Below are positions 9,200 to 18,667 of a DNA stretch of 64,000 nucleotides, piece by piece. Made by a program: the position numbers and the translations under genes. Source of the DNA: CALINF01 sp039990395 (GTDB lineage Bacteria > Pseudomonadota > Gammaproteobacteria > Pseudomonadales > Halieaceae); the NCBI GenBank assembly GCA_039990395.1, contig JBDXFZ010000139.1, positions 434,001 to 498,000 of the forward strand, read 5' to 3'. Within the stretch, counting starts at the first letter, position 1. Every line of letters begins with the position of its first letter. The notes below the pieces were generated by a model. That model did no database searches. It worked only from the letters and a program-made list of their open reading frames with translations, and was not told the DNA's origin.

Positions 9200-10668
9200 C
9201 TACTGCTTGCCTCGCGCATTAGGCCCCAGAGTTGTTCTACATGTTCGCTTGTCGTTCCTTCTACGCCAATACTCACGCGTACCATCCACTGCTCATCCAG
9301 TACAGAGGGTGACAAAAATGCGGCTCCTGATGCATTGATTGCTTCAACCCAACCCAAGGTATGCTTGTCCAACGCCTCACCGGTGAGCTGACGCCCATCC
9401 TGTGCGAGGGGCGTGTGGCGCACACAGACCGTTTGCAGTGAAACGGGAGCAACTACCTGCCAGCCCTTGGTTTGTTCTACCTGCTGTTGCAGCCAGCGCG
9501 CGTTTTCCAGGTCTCTACGCAGTCGTGCTTGAATAGCATCGAGGCCATCCAGACGCAGGTGGAACCACAGTTTTAATGCGCGAAAACGTCGCCCAAGTGG
9601 AATACCCCAGTCCCTGTACTGCGTAACCTGGCCATCAGCGGTTGAGCGAAGATATGTTGGATTGGTAGACATGACCCGCTCCAAGTGCTCTACGTCCTTC
9701 ACGTAGAATAGAGCTGTGTCGAGTATTGTGCCCATCCATTTGTGTGGATTCCACGCGATAGAATCTGCCTGCTCCACGCCGGCCCACAAGTGGCGGCATT
9801 CTGGTAGTAGCATGGCTGACCCAGCCATTGCTGCATCTACATGAAGCCAGATGTCGTGCTCGTTGGCGATATCGGCGATTGCCTGTACCGGATCCATTGC
9901 CGTAGTACCGGTTGCTCCGACCGAGCATACGATCGCCGCTGGTTTATGCCCACTCTGGACATCTTGAATGATTGCCTCCTGCAGGGCTTCAGGCTGCATG
10001 GCTCGGGTCACCGGATCCTCAGCAATCATTCGCAGGTTTTCATTGCCGAGTCCAGCTACCTGCACCGCCTTGGCAATAGAAGAGTGTGCCTGCGCTGTGG
10101 AGTAGACAACCAGGGGTGCCGACAGGGCCTGGAGCCCGGCCGTATTTTTGCTGAACTGGCTCGCGCGCTCCCGCGCCAATATCAACGCAACCACGCAAGC
10201 CGTTGAGGCAGTATCGTGAATGGTGCCATGCCACTGGTCACTTAATCCTGTGAGTTGGCGCAGCCAGTCGCACATGACTTCTTCGACCTCTGTTAGCGCA
10301 GGGCAACTCTCCCATGAAATACCAAGTGTGCCCATACCTGAGCAAGCGATGTCGCCGAGCACGGAGGCGAGTGAGGCATTGGCCGGGAACCAGCCGAAGT
10401 GCATGGGATGCTGGACCTGAGTAACGCCCGGTACGACAGTCTTTTCAAGATCGGCCAGCACATCAGCGAAACTGTCAGTGGAGGCAGGAGGCTCATTGGG
10501 TAGGGCGTTTCTTACCTCTCCCGGTTGCACCTGGGCGCGCACGGGTAGGTCAGGTATGCGTTTACGATAGTCGGCAATCCAATCGATCAGTTCGTGGCCG
10601 GCCAGGCGGAATTCTTCGGGTGACATTGGCATCCTTAATATGTTGCTTTGCGACAGCTGTGCTGCCAA
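9181..10668 (-). CDS. pyridoxal-dependent decarboxylase, group II (aromatic amino acid decarboxylase-like)
   Basis: This 495-residue protein matches the group II PLP decarboxylases (aromatic-L-amino-acid, tyrosine and glutamate decarboxylases). The PLP-binding lysine is in WNPHKW (Lys310). Asp278 in HVDAA should pair with the pyridine nitrogen, and His195 in AHSS should stack on the ring. The N-terminal part is typical of the aromatic branch (MSPEEFRLAGHELIDW). It would remove CO2 from an aromatic or related amino acid to give an amine. No transporter or amine oxidase lies next to it, so the substrate is not defined by context. Confidence 0.9.
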   Translation of the reverse strand: MAAQLSQSNILRMPMSPEEFRLAGHELIDWIADYRKRIPDLPVRAQVQPGEVRNALPNEPPASTDSFADVLADLEKTVVPGVTQVQHPMHFGWFPANASLASVLGDIACSGMGTLGISWESCPALTEVEEVMCDWLRQLTGLSDQWHGTIHDTASTACVVALILARERASQFSKNTAGLQALSAPLVVYSTAQAHSSIAKAVQVAGLGNENLRMIAEDPVTRAMQPEALQEAIIQDVQSGHKPAAIVCSVGATGTTAMDPVQAIADIANEHDIWLHVDAAMAGSAMLLPECRHLWAGVEQADSIAWNPHKWMGTILDTALFYVKDVEHLERVMSTNPTYLRSTADGQVTQYRDWGIPLGRRFRALKLWFHLRLDGLDAIQARLRRDLENARWLQQQVEQTKGWQVVAPVSLQTVCVRHTPLAQDGRQLTGEALDKHTLGWVEAINASGAAFLSPSVLDEQWMVRVSIGVEGTTSEHVEQLWGLMREASSSQSINL

Positions 10669-10715
10669 TTGTCGCAGAGAAAAGTCAGGGCTAGAGCAAC
10701 AACAGCAACAAGTGA

Positions 10716-11585
10716 CTAGTGTTTGTCGAGCAAGGTCAGTTGATCACCTGCAGAGATAGTGCCTGGAGTTTCAACGCTAGCGTACAGTCCGAGATTGCCA
10801 CCGTTTTCCGCCACGAGTGAGCGCATGATGCTCGGGTCTTTGGGTAGCTCGGCAAATCCATGTGTGGTCATTACACAGCGCGGGCAAGTAACCTCGCATT
10901 TAAGTACAGCAGACCCAATCTGCAAGCGCCGGCCTTCCCAGTTTTGTTCAGGAAATTCAACGCCCGCTTCGGTATTGTCGATCAGAAAGTTGGGTCGAAA
11001 CCGGCGCTCATCAAATACCGAATCCGGGCAAGCACTTTGCATGCTGGCAAGAGAAGCCTTGCTCAGGATGAGTATTGGGAACGCATCGAAGTATGTCCCG
11101 GGTGGCGACTCAAATTCTACCAGTTCTGGCGGAAAGACCGAGAGGTCGGGTAGAGGTTCATGAGGCTCGCGTGCGAACATCGCGCGAAGTTCTTGCTCCA
11201 TATCCTCGTGCTCAGGAGCCCCGCGCCGATAGTGATCGAGCATGTCCGCACTCAGCAGTGGCCAGAGACTGACATTGTGCTCCAGCGCTTCGCTGAGTAT
11301 CTGATTAATAGCAGCGTCTCCGGTGTCTGCAATTTCGCCGGACGGTAGCGTAATGACTGCAGGACTAGAGCCCGTGTCTGTGGGTGTTTCTGCATAGCAA
11401 GAACTGAACTGCATTAAGCGTGGAAATTTTTTGCCGCCACGGATGCCACCTCTTACTTCATCGCGGACTGCCCATGCTCGATCTCCAGGAATCCCGCTAG
11501 CGCCGACGACCACGCTTTCCAGTGTCTCGCCAGCCATGCTCTTTACTGGGTATCGATAGATGTTGCTGATAGAACCAATAGACAC
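10716..11585 (-). CDS. MOSC domain protein
   Basis: This 289-residue protein has an N-terminal MOSC beta-barrel (IYRYPVKSMAGE, then GIPGDRAWAV) and a C-terminal MOSC domain with the conserved cysteine in KCEVTCPRCVMTT. MOSC proteins handle sulfur from molybdenum-cofactor-type sulfurases. Related bacterial proteins such as YiiM and YcbX reduce N-hydroxylated compounds using a bound Mo cofactor. YcbX normally carries a C-terminal 2Fe-2S domain, which is absent here. It lies 18 bases after the GST gene on the same strand, so the two may form a small detoxification operon. Confidence 0.87.
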   Translation of the reverse strand: MSIGSISNIYRYPVKSMAGETLESVVVGASGIPGDRAWAVRDEVRGGIRGGKKFPRLMQFSSCYAETPTDTGSSPAVITLPSGEIADTGDAAINQILSEALEHNVSLWPLLSADMLDHYRRGAPEHEDMEQELRAMFAREPHEPLPDLSVFPPELVEFESPPGTYFDAFPILILSKASLASMQSACPDSVFDERRFRPNFLIDNTEAGVEFPEQNWEGRRLQIGSAVLKCEVTCPRCVMTTHGFAELPKDPSIMRSLVAENGGNLGLYASVETPGTISAGDQLTLLDKH

Positions 11586-11603
11586 AGTTTCTCTCCTTAG
11601 TGG

Positions 11604-12233
11604 TTAGGTGGGGCCAAAGCTGTAGACACCACCCTTCTCCAGAGCTGCTTGATAAGCGGGTCGAGCGTGAATGCGTGCGCGAAAAGCATCGAGGTTAGGA
11701 AGCTCCGCACCTGGGTGAAGGAGTGGCGCAATCTCAACGACGAAGGAGAGCTGAAAGTCTGCTCCTGTCAGCGTGTTGTCAACGAACCAATCTACGCCTT
11801 CCAGCGCGCGGTCCATAAACCCCAAATGACGGTTGAGTTCATCAGTGATGCGCGGCTGCAGCAGTTCGCCGCCATCGGGTAGGCGGCCGGAGTACATCCG
11901 CAACATTAGCGGTAGCATGGCACTACCTTCTGAGTAGTGCAGCCATACCAGATATTGCTCATGCGAGGCTGTACCGGGCTTGGGCATGAATTTGCCCTGG
12001 CCGTAGTGCCTGAGAATATAATCAATGATGGCACCCGATTCGATGATGGTATTATCGTCATCTGTGAGCACAGGCGACTTGCCCAAAGGGTGGATAGCCT
12101 CGAGTGCAGGCGGGGCAAGATTAGTTTCTGCATCGCGTTGGTAGAATTCGATCTTATAGTCGACCCCCAGCTCTTCCAATAGCCAAAGAATACGCTGTGA
12201 CCGTGAGTCGTTCAGGTGGTGTACTGTTAACAT
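11604..12233 (-). CDS. glutathione S-transferase family protein
   Basis: This cytosolic GST of 209 residues has an N-terminal thioredoxin-like domain (LTVHHLNDSRSQRILWLLEELG, and the glutathione-site Glu-Ser pair in IIESGAIIDYIL) and an all-helical C-terminal domain. The motif SRSQRILW at the active site suggests a serine or tyrosine rather than cysteine type. I use ATG 12233 because the longer frame (to 12269) adds residues with no homology to the fold, and an AAGGG lies about 10 bases before the ATG. The MOSC gene follows closely. The substrate is unknown. Confidence 0.88.
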   Translation of the reverse strand: MLTVHHLNDSRSQRILWLLEELGVDYKIEFYQRDAETNLAPPALEAIHPLGKSPVLTDDDNTIIESGAIIDYILRHYGQGKFMPKPGTASHEQYLVWLHYSEGSAMLPLMLRMYSGRLPDGGELLQPRITDELNRHLGFMDRALEGVDWFVDNTLTGADFQLSFVVEIAPLLHPGAELPNLDAFRARIHARPAYQAALEKGGVYSFGPT

Positions 12234-12366
12234 GGTATTGAACCCTTGAATTTGTTTGCAGCTTAGCACAGGGTGCAGAGTGACGAGAGAACTACAAAGT
12301 TGAATTGAGAGTTGGGTCTGATGGCCTTGTTTGTCGACGCGAAAAGCATGTATCTGGAGGTGTGTA

Positions 12367-12873
12367 GTGTGGCTGAATCAGGGTAAACAGCGCCCCGAGT
12401 TTGCGATCGAACCCGCAGAGGGGCAGGAGTCTGTGTGGGATTACCCGCGCCCACCCGCGCTCGAACCGTGCAGTGCACGTATTGTAGTACGTTGCGGTGA
12501 TCAGATAATTGCCGACAGTGTAAATGCGATTCGTGTGCTTGAAACTGCGAGCCCCCCTACTATTTATATTCCTCCAGAAGACATAGATTTCGCTTTCCTG
12601 ACCGATACTCCAGCAACCTCACATTGCGAATGGAAAGGCAGGGCCAATTACTACGCATTGGCAACTGGTGGCATAGAGATCGCATGGGAGTACAGAGCCC
12701 CGACCCCCATGTTTTCCCGCATAAAAAACTTCCTGTGTTTCTACCCGGGCAGGGTTGAGTGTTTTTTGGCAGATGAACCTGTGCGACCCCAGGCTGGCGA
12801 ATTTTACGGTGGCTGGGTAACGAATAACATAGTAGGCCCTTTCAAAGGCGACCCGGGCACCGGGCACTGGTAG
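12367..12873 (+). CDS. DUF427 domain protein
   Basis: The protein is about 168 residues. The core is the DUF427 fold with the conserved YIPPEDIDFAFL, then TSHCEWKGRANYY, and a C-terminal FYPGRVECFL. These are small cytoplasmic proteins common in actinobacteria and proteobacteria, with no firmly known function. The start is GTG 12367 with a strong SD GGAGG 6 bases upstream; a TTG at 12331 would only add a spurious extension. The next gene overlaps its stop codon, which suggests cotranscription with the small secreted protein. Confidence 0.85.
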   Translation: MWLNQGKQRPEFAIEPAEGQESVWDYPRPPALEPCSARIVVRCGDQIIADSVNAIRVLETASPPTIYIPPEDIDFAFLTDTPATSHCEWKGRANYYALATGGIEIAWEYRAPTPMFSRIKNFLCFYPGRVECFLADEPVRPQAGEFYGGWVTNNIVGPFKGDPGTGHW

Positions 12874-13235
12874 TGAGTATGTATGCAATTTTTCTGGTGA
12901 TGTTGCTGTTTCTTAGTACTTCGCTTAATGCGCAAAACACCTGTTATACCAACTCTGCAGGTACAACCATCTGCAGTACCGCAGGTGGGGTTGTGCACGG
13001 GAATACCAACAGTGTTGGCAACAGTGTTTACAGGGATGAACGTGGCAAACAACTGGATCTGCAATCCGATCAATTTGGTAATGCATCGATTGTGGTTGAT
13101 GGAGCTGGTGAGGTTCGTTGGTCTCAGGAGGTGATTGCAGAGAAGCGTGAACCCGAGCGGGTAGCACCACTGCCTGTCTTGGTGCCGCCCAGGCAGTCAA
13201 CGCCTAGCCCCCTTTTTCCATCGCAGCAAAGGTGA
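12873..13235 (+). CDS. small secreted protein, function unknown
   Basis: This 120-residue product has a hydrophobic N-terminal signal segment cleaved near LNA-QN. A Gly/Asn/Ser-rich region of about 70 residues with two cysteines follows (NTCYTNSAGTTICST), and then a Pro-rich tail. The GTG start overlaps the stop codon of the DUF427 gene; ATG 12879 is an alternative. The GNTNSVGNSVYRD segment looks like an extended repeat-poor beta region, similar to many small gammaproteobacterial exported proteins. I recognise no family. Confidence 0.6.
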   Translation: MSMYAIFLVMLLFLSTSLNAQNTCYTNSAGTTICSTAGGVVHGNTNSVGNSVYRDERGKQLDLQSDQFGNASIVVDGAGEVRWSQEVIAEKREPERVAPLPVLVPPRQSTPSPLFPSQQR

Positions 13236-13405
13236 TGGTATATAGATCTGCCATCTAGGGCGGTAGGTTGATGTTGGGCACGGTGATCGCCCATACCTAC
13301 TAAGATGAGGTGAGTGGCTTGGCTGGACTCTTCATCACACGTTGTTACCATCGCTCTAGCAGAAGGAGCGACGCTTGTCTGATTGGCAGAGAGAGTGGTG
13401 ATAAA

Positions 13406-14635
13406 ATGACAGAGTCTATATCTCAAAACGCTAAAGCGCCGGCGCCAGGTTGGTATGGTGCGAACCCGGAAGAATATGACGCCAAGGGTGCACCGCATGA
13501 AGCCATGCGGGAGCTTAGAGAAACCCAGCCTGTTAACCTTCAGCCGGATGGCCAGTGGCGACTCAGCCGCTATGACGACATTCAAAAACTGCTCAAGCAG
13601 AGCAATAGTGGGATGCGCCATCTTGATGGTCTGATTCCAGGTGAAACCCGGGAGGAATCCGACGCATCGCGTTTTATGCTGCGTATGGATCCGCCCGATC
13701 ACGATCGCCTGCGCAATCTTGTGAGGAAAGCCTTTACGCCTCGCGCACTCGAAGCAATGCGCCCCGAACTGGTCCGGCAGGTAAATTTGGAGTTGGATAA
13801 AGTGATTGCAAGGGGGGAGTTCGATGTAGTGTCGGATCTGGCACTCACCGTGCCTGCAGCCGCGATGTGTGTAATGCTGGGTGTTCCGTTTGAAGACCGA
13901 GACAGGCTGTCGGAATTGGTATCGGTGGCAACTTTCCGTCTGGCCAAGGCATCATTTCCGGATCTTCAGGCCCCTGCGGAGGCGGCTATCCTCGAGTTAG
14001 CCGAATATATGATGGTGCTGATCGAAGAGCGCCGTGCTAATCCAGGAGAGGATATTCTCAGCAGCCTGGTGATGGCCGAAGAGGCGGGTGATCGTCTTAG
14101 CCCCGAGGAACTTCTGCAGCAAAGTATAGGTCTACTCATTGCAGGCTTGGAAACAACCGTTGGGCTAATTGCGAATGGCATGCTGTGTTTCTCCCGGTAT
14201 CCGGATCAATTTGAGCGGCTGTATCAACATCCAGAGTTGGCGGCTTCGGCCGTAGAAGAATGCCTGCGCTTTGAGCCCTCTATTCCGTTCACCATTCGCG
14301 TGCTGTGGGAGGATACTGATTTTGGTGGTGTTACCATTCCCGCAGATACCCCTGTGTTTGCCGCGCTGATTGCGGCGAATCGAGATCCGGCTGTGTTTAC
14401 CGATCCAGATGTTTTTGATATTGGCAGGGATGAAGGACGACATTGCTCGTTTGGAGGGGGCATCCATTTTTGTCTCGGATCGCACCTTGCTAGGATGGAT
14501 GCTGAAGTGGCGTTCAGTGAAGTTGCCAAGCGGTTTGCGCAAGTAGATGTGATAGAAGACGCAGTAGAGTGGGCTCCGTCGCTCTTTCGCATCCCGGGTA
14601 AGATGCCTGCGCAATTCAAGTTGCGTGAATGTTAA
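13406..14635 (+). CDS. cytochrome P450
   Basis: This is a soluble class I bacterial P450 of 409 residues, a heme monooxygenase that needs a ferredoxin and reductase supplied from elsewhere. The heme-ligand loop is FGGGIHFCLGSHLAR with Cys356. The I-helix oxygen-activation motif AGLETT is present around residue 240, and the K-helix ExxR is in EECLRF. The start at ATG 13406 begins the conserved MTESIS region; an upstream in-frame extension to 13310 has no P450 features. No redox partner lies beside it. Substrates of related marine enzymes include alkanes, terpenes and sterols, but none can be assigned here. Confidence 0.95.
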   Translation: MTESISQNAKAPAPGWYGANPEEYDAKGAPHEAMRELRETQPVNLQPDGQWRLSRYDDIQKLLKQSNSGMRHLDGLIPGETREESDASRFMLRMDPPDHDRLRNLVRKAFTPRALEAMRPELVRQVNLELDKVIARGEFDVVSDLALTVPAAAMCVMLGVPFEDRDRLSELVSVATFRLAKASFPDLQAPAEAAILELAEYMMVLIEERRANPGEDILSSLVMAEEAGDRLSPEELLQQSIGLLIAGLETTVGLIANGMLCFSRYPDQFERLYQHPELAASAVEECLRFEPSIPFTIRVLWEDTDFGGVTIPADTPVFAALIAANRDPAVFTDPDVFDIGRDEGRHCSFGGGIHFCLGSHLARMDAEVAFSEVAKRFAQVDVIEDAVEWAPSLFRIPGKMPAQFKLREC

Positions 14636-14689
14636 GTAGAATTTAAACGACAGAAACTGCTTAGCATTTACTGTCAAAGGGAGAACAAT

Positions 14690-15106
14690 ATGTCATCAAT
14701 CGTCGAAGGTCGCTGTTTGTGCGGACAATACCATTATAAGTTTGATCGTGAGCAGGTTGTGTCTGCGCATCATTGCCATTGTAAAGATTGCCAGAAGATG
14801 ACGGGTAGCGGGAAGGCGACTATCGTGATGGTGCCTTCAGGGAATTTGCAAACATCAGGGGAGTTGAAAACCTATACGGTAACTGGCACAGACGGTAGCC
14901 ACGTCACCCGGGGTTTCTGCCCTACGTGTGGGTCTCAGCTCATCAGCTATGTCGAAGAGATGCCCGATATCCGTTTTGTGAAAGCTGGCACGATGGATGA
15001 CAGCAGCTGGGTAGAGATCGATTCCAGTTTCTGGAGTGATTCGGCTGAGACCTGGTCACCGGCCGATACCGAGCATACCGCTTTCCCCAAAAACCCAAGC
15101 ATGTGA
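14690..15106 (+). CDS. GFA family (glutathione-dependent formaldehyde-activating-like) protein
   Basis: This 138-residue zinc protein of the GFA/CENP-V fold has CLCG near residue 9, HCHCKDC around 29-35 and the final zinc pair in CPTCGSQ. Family members bind zinc structurally and catalytically. Gfa itself speeds the addition of glutathione to formaldehyde, but most members have other unknown substrates. A strong SD AAGGGAG precedes ATG 14690. It follows the P450 gene by about 55 bases and may be cotranscribed. Confidence 0.9.
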   Translation: MSSIVEGRCLCGQYHYKFDREQVVSAHHCHCKDCQKMTGSGKATIVMVPSGNLQTSGELKTYTVTGTDGSHVTRGFCPTCGSQLISYVEEMPDIRFVKAGTMDDSSWVEIDSSFWSDSAETWSPADTEHTAFPKNPSM

Positions 15107-15118
15107 ATTGAGCCCTGT

Positions 15119-15727
15119 ATGCCTCAGATAAATAGACTGTGTAGCGCCCTTGGCTTGGTTCTGTCGCTGCTCGCGAGCAGTAGTGTTGGAGCTGAGGATC
15201 TGTGTGCTACCAAAGGTGAAAACTTCATTCAGGATGCTGATTTTGCTCTGGAGGCCGCGGATGTCCGCGCGCGCTTTTGGGGACGGGCCCAGCATGCAGG
15301 AGAGAGGTCGTTTACCGCCACATTCGAAGAGGATGTTCTCACGATTGAAAAGGTTGATATTCAGCCTTGGTATTATTTTCGTCAGTTCATTGATGCCGAA
15401 GATTTAGAGGGTAAAACGCTGGCGTTTACTGCGGAGATGCAGCTCAACCTGACAGAGCCTGAGGTTCCAGCCTTCGATGTTCACGGTGGTGGCCTTTACG
15501 TATCGGTTAGCTCCAGTTCGAGAAAGGTGTTGCTGAGATCTGAGCTTGAAAATGAACCCAGAATAGGAAAAACGGATTGGATTCCTATGCAGTACGTTTT
15601 CAAGGTGCACCCGCGCGCCAAAACTATTGAAGTAGCTTTCGCCCATATTGCCGAGGGTTCGATGCGCGTGCGTCATCCATCGCTGAAGGAAGTTAACCTC
15701 AAGAAGCCGGGGTGCGAATTGCCTTAG
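15119..15727 (+). CDS. secreted protein, possible carbohydrate-binding-like fold
   Basis: This 202-residue product has a clear signal peptide (hydrophobic LGLVLSLLASSSVGA, cleavage before EDLCA). The mature part has alternating beta-strand character with GENFIQDADFAL near its start, GGGLYVSVSSSS in the middle and IEVAFAHIAEGSMRV near the end. That layout resembles secreted jelly-roll carbohydrate-binding modules, but no diagnostic motif is present. The two cysteines at the ends of the mature chain could form one disulfide. It starts 12 bases after the GFA gene and ends at a strong bidirectional hairpin. Confidence 0.6.
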   Translation: MPQINRLCSALGLVLSLLASSSVGAEDLCATKGENFIQDADFALEAADVRARFWGRAQHAGERSFTATFEEDVLTIEKVDIQPWYYFRQFIDAEDLEGKTLAFTAEMQLNLTEPEVPAFDVHGGGLYVSVSSSSRKVLLRSELENEPRIGKTDWIPMQYVFKVHPRAKTIEVAFAHIAEGSMRVRHPSLKEVNLKKPGCELP

Positions 15728-15762
15728 GCTTTTTCTGTAAGCAAGGTAAAGGCAGGAGGAGA

Positions 15763-15786
15763 TTGGGCGCTCGGATGAGCGCCCAA
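15763..15786. terminator. bidirectional terminator hairpin
   Basis: A perfect 10-base-pair stem, TTGGGCGCTC / GAGCGCCCAA with a 4-base loop, lies between two convergent genes (ends at 15727 and 15796). It could stop transcription from both sides. The T-run is weak, so this is read mainly from the stem and the position. Confidence 0.7.
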
Positions 15787-15795
15787 CAGGAAGGG

Positions 15796-16527
15796 CTAGC
15801 GTGAGATGGTGTATCCCAGTTGCTCCAGAACGAAGCGGCTCTCACCTCGGTTGGCTGCCCAGGTGATTTTACCCGCGTCATTGATTTCAAAGCGCATAAT
15901 ATTGCGGCTCACGAAAACAATACCAGTATCTAGTTCGGTATCGGTGATCTCCTGCACCGCCCAGACCACGTCGCCTTCATTCGTAATCTCGACAATTTCG
16001 CTCTTATCAACTGTCCAGTTATCGGCATCAGCCAGTGCGAGGTTTGCAAGGAACTTATCCTTAGAGTTTCTCACTTCAATAACGCCTCGCTTAACTTCAA
16101 TAGCCATCTCCTTACCACCACGATTGATCATCGCTTTCACTGGCTCACCGGGCTTGCCGCGAAACGACATGCGATCACTGTTCTCTGGTGTGGCAGGTAC
16201 GCCAGCAACTGAGACAAAGACATCGCCTACTTTCAAAACCTTGGAAGCAGGTGTTCCGTCAGTAACGGCGACAACTGTCATGTCGTCATCATTGTTGGGG
16301 TCGAGTTGAAAGCCAAATCCAACATACCGTGCTGGAATGGAGATTCCGTCATCAGCCATATTCTTTTCGACAAAGGCGATAAACTCTGCCTTTCCGGTAT
16401 TGCCTGCTTCAATCCAGGCTCTGGCCATCGCTTTCTTGGCGTTTTCTCCACCGTGATGGTCGGCCCAACTCACAGTTGCCATAGCCATTGCCAGTAGGCA
16501 GATTGCCAATTTTGTCATTCGGTTCAT
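15796..16527 (-). CDS. secreted PDZ-domain protein
   Basis: This 243-residue protein has a signal peptide (cleavage near SWA-DH). A single PDZ-like domain lies at about residues 65-145: a carboxylate-loop-like GFGF, then VGDVFVSVAG and the beta-strand GKEMAIEV. No protease active site is present, so it would act as a periplasmic binding or scaffold protein. The C-terminal 90 residues have no recognised motif; they contain repeated short strands such as GDVVWAVQEI and AGKITWAA. It is monocistronic and ends at the shared hairpin. Confidence 0.75.
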   Translation of the reverse strand: MNRMTKLAICLLAMAMATVSWADHHGGENAKKAMARAWIEAGNTGKAEFIAFVEKNMADDGISIPARYVGFGFQLDPNNDDDMTVVAVTDGTPASKVLKVGDVFVSVAGVPATPENSDRMSFRGKPGEPVKAMINRGGKEMAIEVKRGVIEVRNSKDKFLANLALADADNWTVDKSEIVEITNEGDVVWAVQEITDTELDTGIVFVSRNIMRFEINDAGKITWAANRGESRFVLEQLGYTISR

Positions 16528-16782
16528 AGGTTAATCCCTCAAGTTATTGTTATTCCATATACGATCACCATAAGGCGATGGAATGAGTTTAGCTGTCAAT
16601 GGTAGATGCGCAAGTTGTCAGATAGTAGGTGGTTTATGACCTGGAACAGGCGGGTTTCCTGGCTAGTGCTACACTCAGTGCATTCGCCGCTTGGTGTAAC
16701 ATCGTCAGGCTGAAACGCGTTTGGACTGAGCTAGACACAACCGCTTCGTATAGACCGTAGGCCCGTGACAGGAGAAGAACAC

Positions 16783-18627
16783 ATGGCTAAGCACAACACG
16801 TTGTCTAAAGCGCTGCTTGCGCTTCTATTTGGTACGCAGCTGGTATTTGCTGAGTACTCGCCGTACGTTGGCGAGCCCGTCGCCAAGCAGGTGTTTTGGG
16901 GCGATACGCACTTGCATACCTCCGTGTCATCAGATGCAGCAGCGCGAGGTAATCGTCTTGGGCTGGATGCTGCCTATAAGTTTGCCCGCGGTGATGAGGT
17001 GACATCATCGTCTGGGTTGAACGCGCGCTTGAGCAGGCCACTGGATTTTCTTGTGGTTGCTGATCACTCGGATGGCATGGGCTTCTTTGGTTTGCTCGCT
17101 TCAGGTCATCCGGACCTTATGCAGGAAGAAGAGGGCCGGCGCTGGAACGAGTTGCTCAAGCAGGGAAAGGGCGCGGTTGTAGCACGAGAAGTGGTAGGTG
17201 GTTTTTCGCAAGGCACACTGCCCTGGAAAACCAATGACCCACTGCTGATGGCGCCTGTTTGGAACGCCAATATTGAGGCCGCAGAGCGATACAACGATCC
17301 AGGCAACTTTACTGCGCTTATTGGGTATGAGTGGACCTCTCTGGTCAAGGGCAATAACCTGCATCGCGTGGTGGTGTTCCGCGATGGCGCTGATAAGACA
17401 AGCAAGGTATTGCCCTACACGTTGGGAGATAGTCCTGATCCCGAAGATCTCTGGCATTATCTGGCTGCCTATGAATCCTCCACTGGCGGCAGAGTGTTGG
17501 CGATTCCACACAATGCCAATCTTAGTAATGGCATGATGTTTTCTGATGTCACGATGTCGGGCGAACCGCTAGACGATGATTACGCGCGCAGACGCAACCA
17601 GTGGGAGCCTCTGCTGGAGGTCAGTCAAATCAAAGGTGATGGAGAGTCACATCCCTTCCTCTCACCTAACGACGAGTTTGCCAACTTCGAAACTTGGGAT
17701 TCTGGCAATCTCGACCTGAGCCAAGCCAAAACCGATTCGATGCTTAAGGGTGAGTACGCGCGTGAGGCGCTTAAAAGCGGGATTATGCTGAACAGCACAA
17801 TAGGCGCTAACCCCTTTCAGTTCGGGATGATCGCCAGCACCGATTCACATACCTCGCTGGCCGCCGTAGAAGAGAATAATTTCTTTGGCAAACACGCCGG
17901 TACTGAGCCATCTGCTAAGCGGGCCAGTTATCTGCATCGTAGTGGCGATGCGGCTCAAATAATCGGTTGGGAACAAGTGTCATCCGGCTACGCAGCTGTT
18001 TGGGCGGAATCGAATACGCGAGAAGCCTTGTGGGATGCGATGAAGCGACGAGAGGTTTACGGTACAACTGGCTCGCGTATGACCGTACGATTGTTTGGAG
18101 GCTGGGAGTTTTCGGTAGATGATGCGAATACGCCCGATCTTGCCGCGGCAGGGTATGCCCGTGGCGTGCCTATGGGCGGCACTCTCGAATCAGCACCTTC
18201 AGGTACAGCACCCTCTTTTTTGATCGCTGCTTCCCGTGATCCCTTGGGCGCTAATCTTGATCGAATCCAGATCGTTAAGGGTTGGGTAGACAAGCAAGGT
18301 AAAGCACAGGAAAAAGTATTCAATGTTGCCTGGTCTGGCGAGCGCACCCTTGACGATGGCGGCAAGCTGCCTGCGGTGGGTTCTACCGTCGATGTGCCGC
18401 GTGCGAGCTGGACCAACACGATCGGCAGTGCAGAACTTGCTGTTGTTTGGAGTGATCCCCAGTTCCGCGCTGATCAGCAAGCCTTTTACTACGCCCGCGT
18501 ACTGGAAATTCCGACGCCACGATGGCCAGCCTATGACGCGGCTCGTTTAGGCGCGAAAATCCCAGAAGACGCTGTTGTGACCTTACAGGAACGCGCGTAC
18601 ACCTCTCCAATTTGGTACCAACCCTGA
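16783..18627 (+). CDS. DUF3604 family secreted protein (PHP-like metal site)
   Basis: This 614-residue protein has a signal peptide (cleavage near VFA-EY). The opening motif VFWGDTHLHTSVSSDA is the family hallmark and resembles the first metal-binding motif of PHP-type phosphoesterases. Further histidines are in VVADHSDGMG and IASTDSHTSLA. DUF3604 proteins are large, often present in many copies in marine Cellvibrionales, and of unproven function. A hydrolase role is inferred from the metal motifs. GTG 16765 is in frame, but AGGAGA sits before ATG 16783, which I use. Confidence 0.9.
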   Translation: MAKHNTLSKALLALLFGTQLVFAEYSPYVGEPVAKQVFWGDTHLHTSVSSDAAARGNRLGLDAAYKFARGDEVTSSSGLNARLSRPLDFLVVADHSDGMGFFGLLASGHPDLMQEEEGRRWNELLKQGKGAVVAREVVGGFSQGTLPWKTNDPLLMAPVWNANIEAAERYNDPGNFTALIGYEWTSLVKGNNLHRVVVFRDGADKTSKVLPYTLGDSPDPEDLWHYLAAYESSTGGRVLAIPHNANLSNGMMFSDVTMSGEPLDDDYARRRNQWEPLLEVSQIKGDGESHPFLSPNDEFANFETWDSGNLDLSQAKTDSMLKGEYAREALKSGIMLNSTIGANPFQFGMIASTDSHTSLAAVEENNFFGKHAGTEPSAKRASYLHRSGDAAQIIGWEQVSSGYAAVWAESNTREALWDAMKRREVYGTTGSRMTVRLFGGWEFSVDDANTPDLAAAGYARGVPMGGTLESAPSGTAPSFLIAASRDPLGANLDRIQIVKGWVDKQGKAQEKVFNVAWSGERTLDDGGKLPAVGSTVDVPRASWTNTIGSAELAVVWSDPQFRADQQAFYYARVLEIPTPRWPAYDAARLGAKIPEDAVVTLQERAYTSPIWYQP

Positions 18628-18667
18628 AAACTTGGATACCAATATATAGGGCAGCGAACCTGTGTGA

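Noticed and set aside
13124..13702. Long minus-strand frame (192 codons) over the start of the P450 gene
   Set aside because: It is a shadow of the P450 coding strand; the product has no signal, repeat or recognisable motif.
14165..14677. 170-codon minus-strand frame over the P450 end
   Set aside because: It lies opposite the heme-binding region, which is clearly coding on the plus strand.
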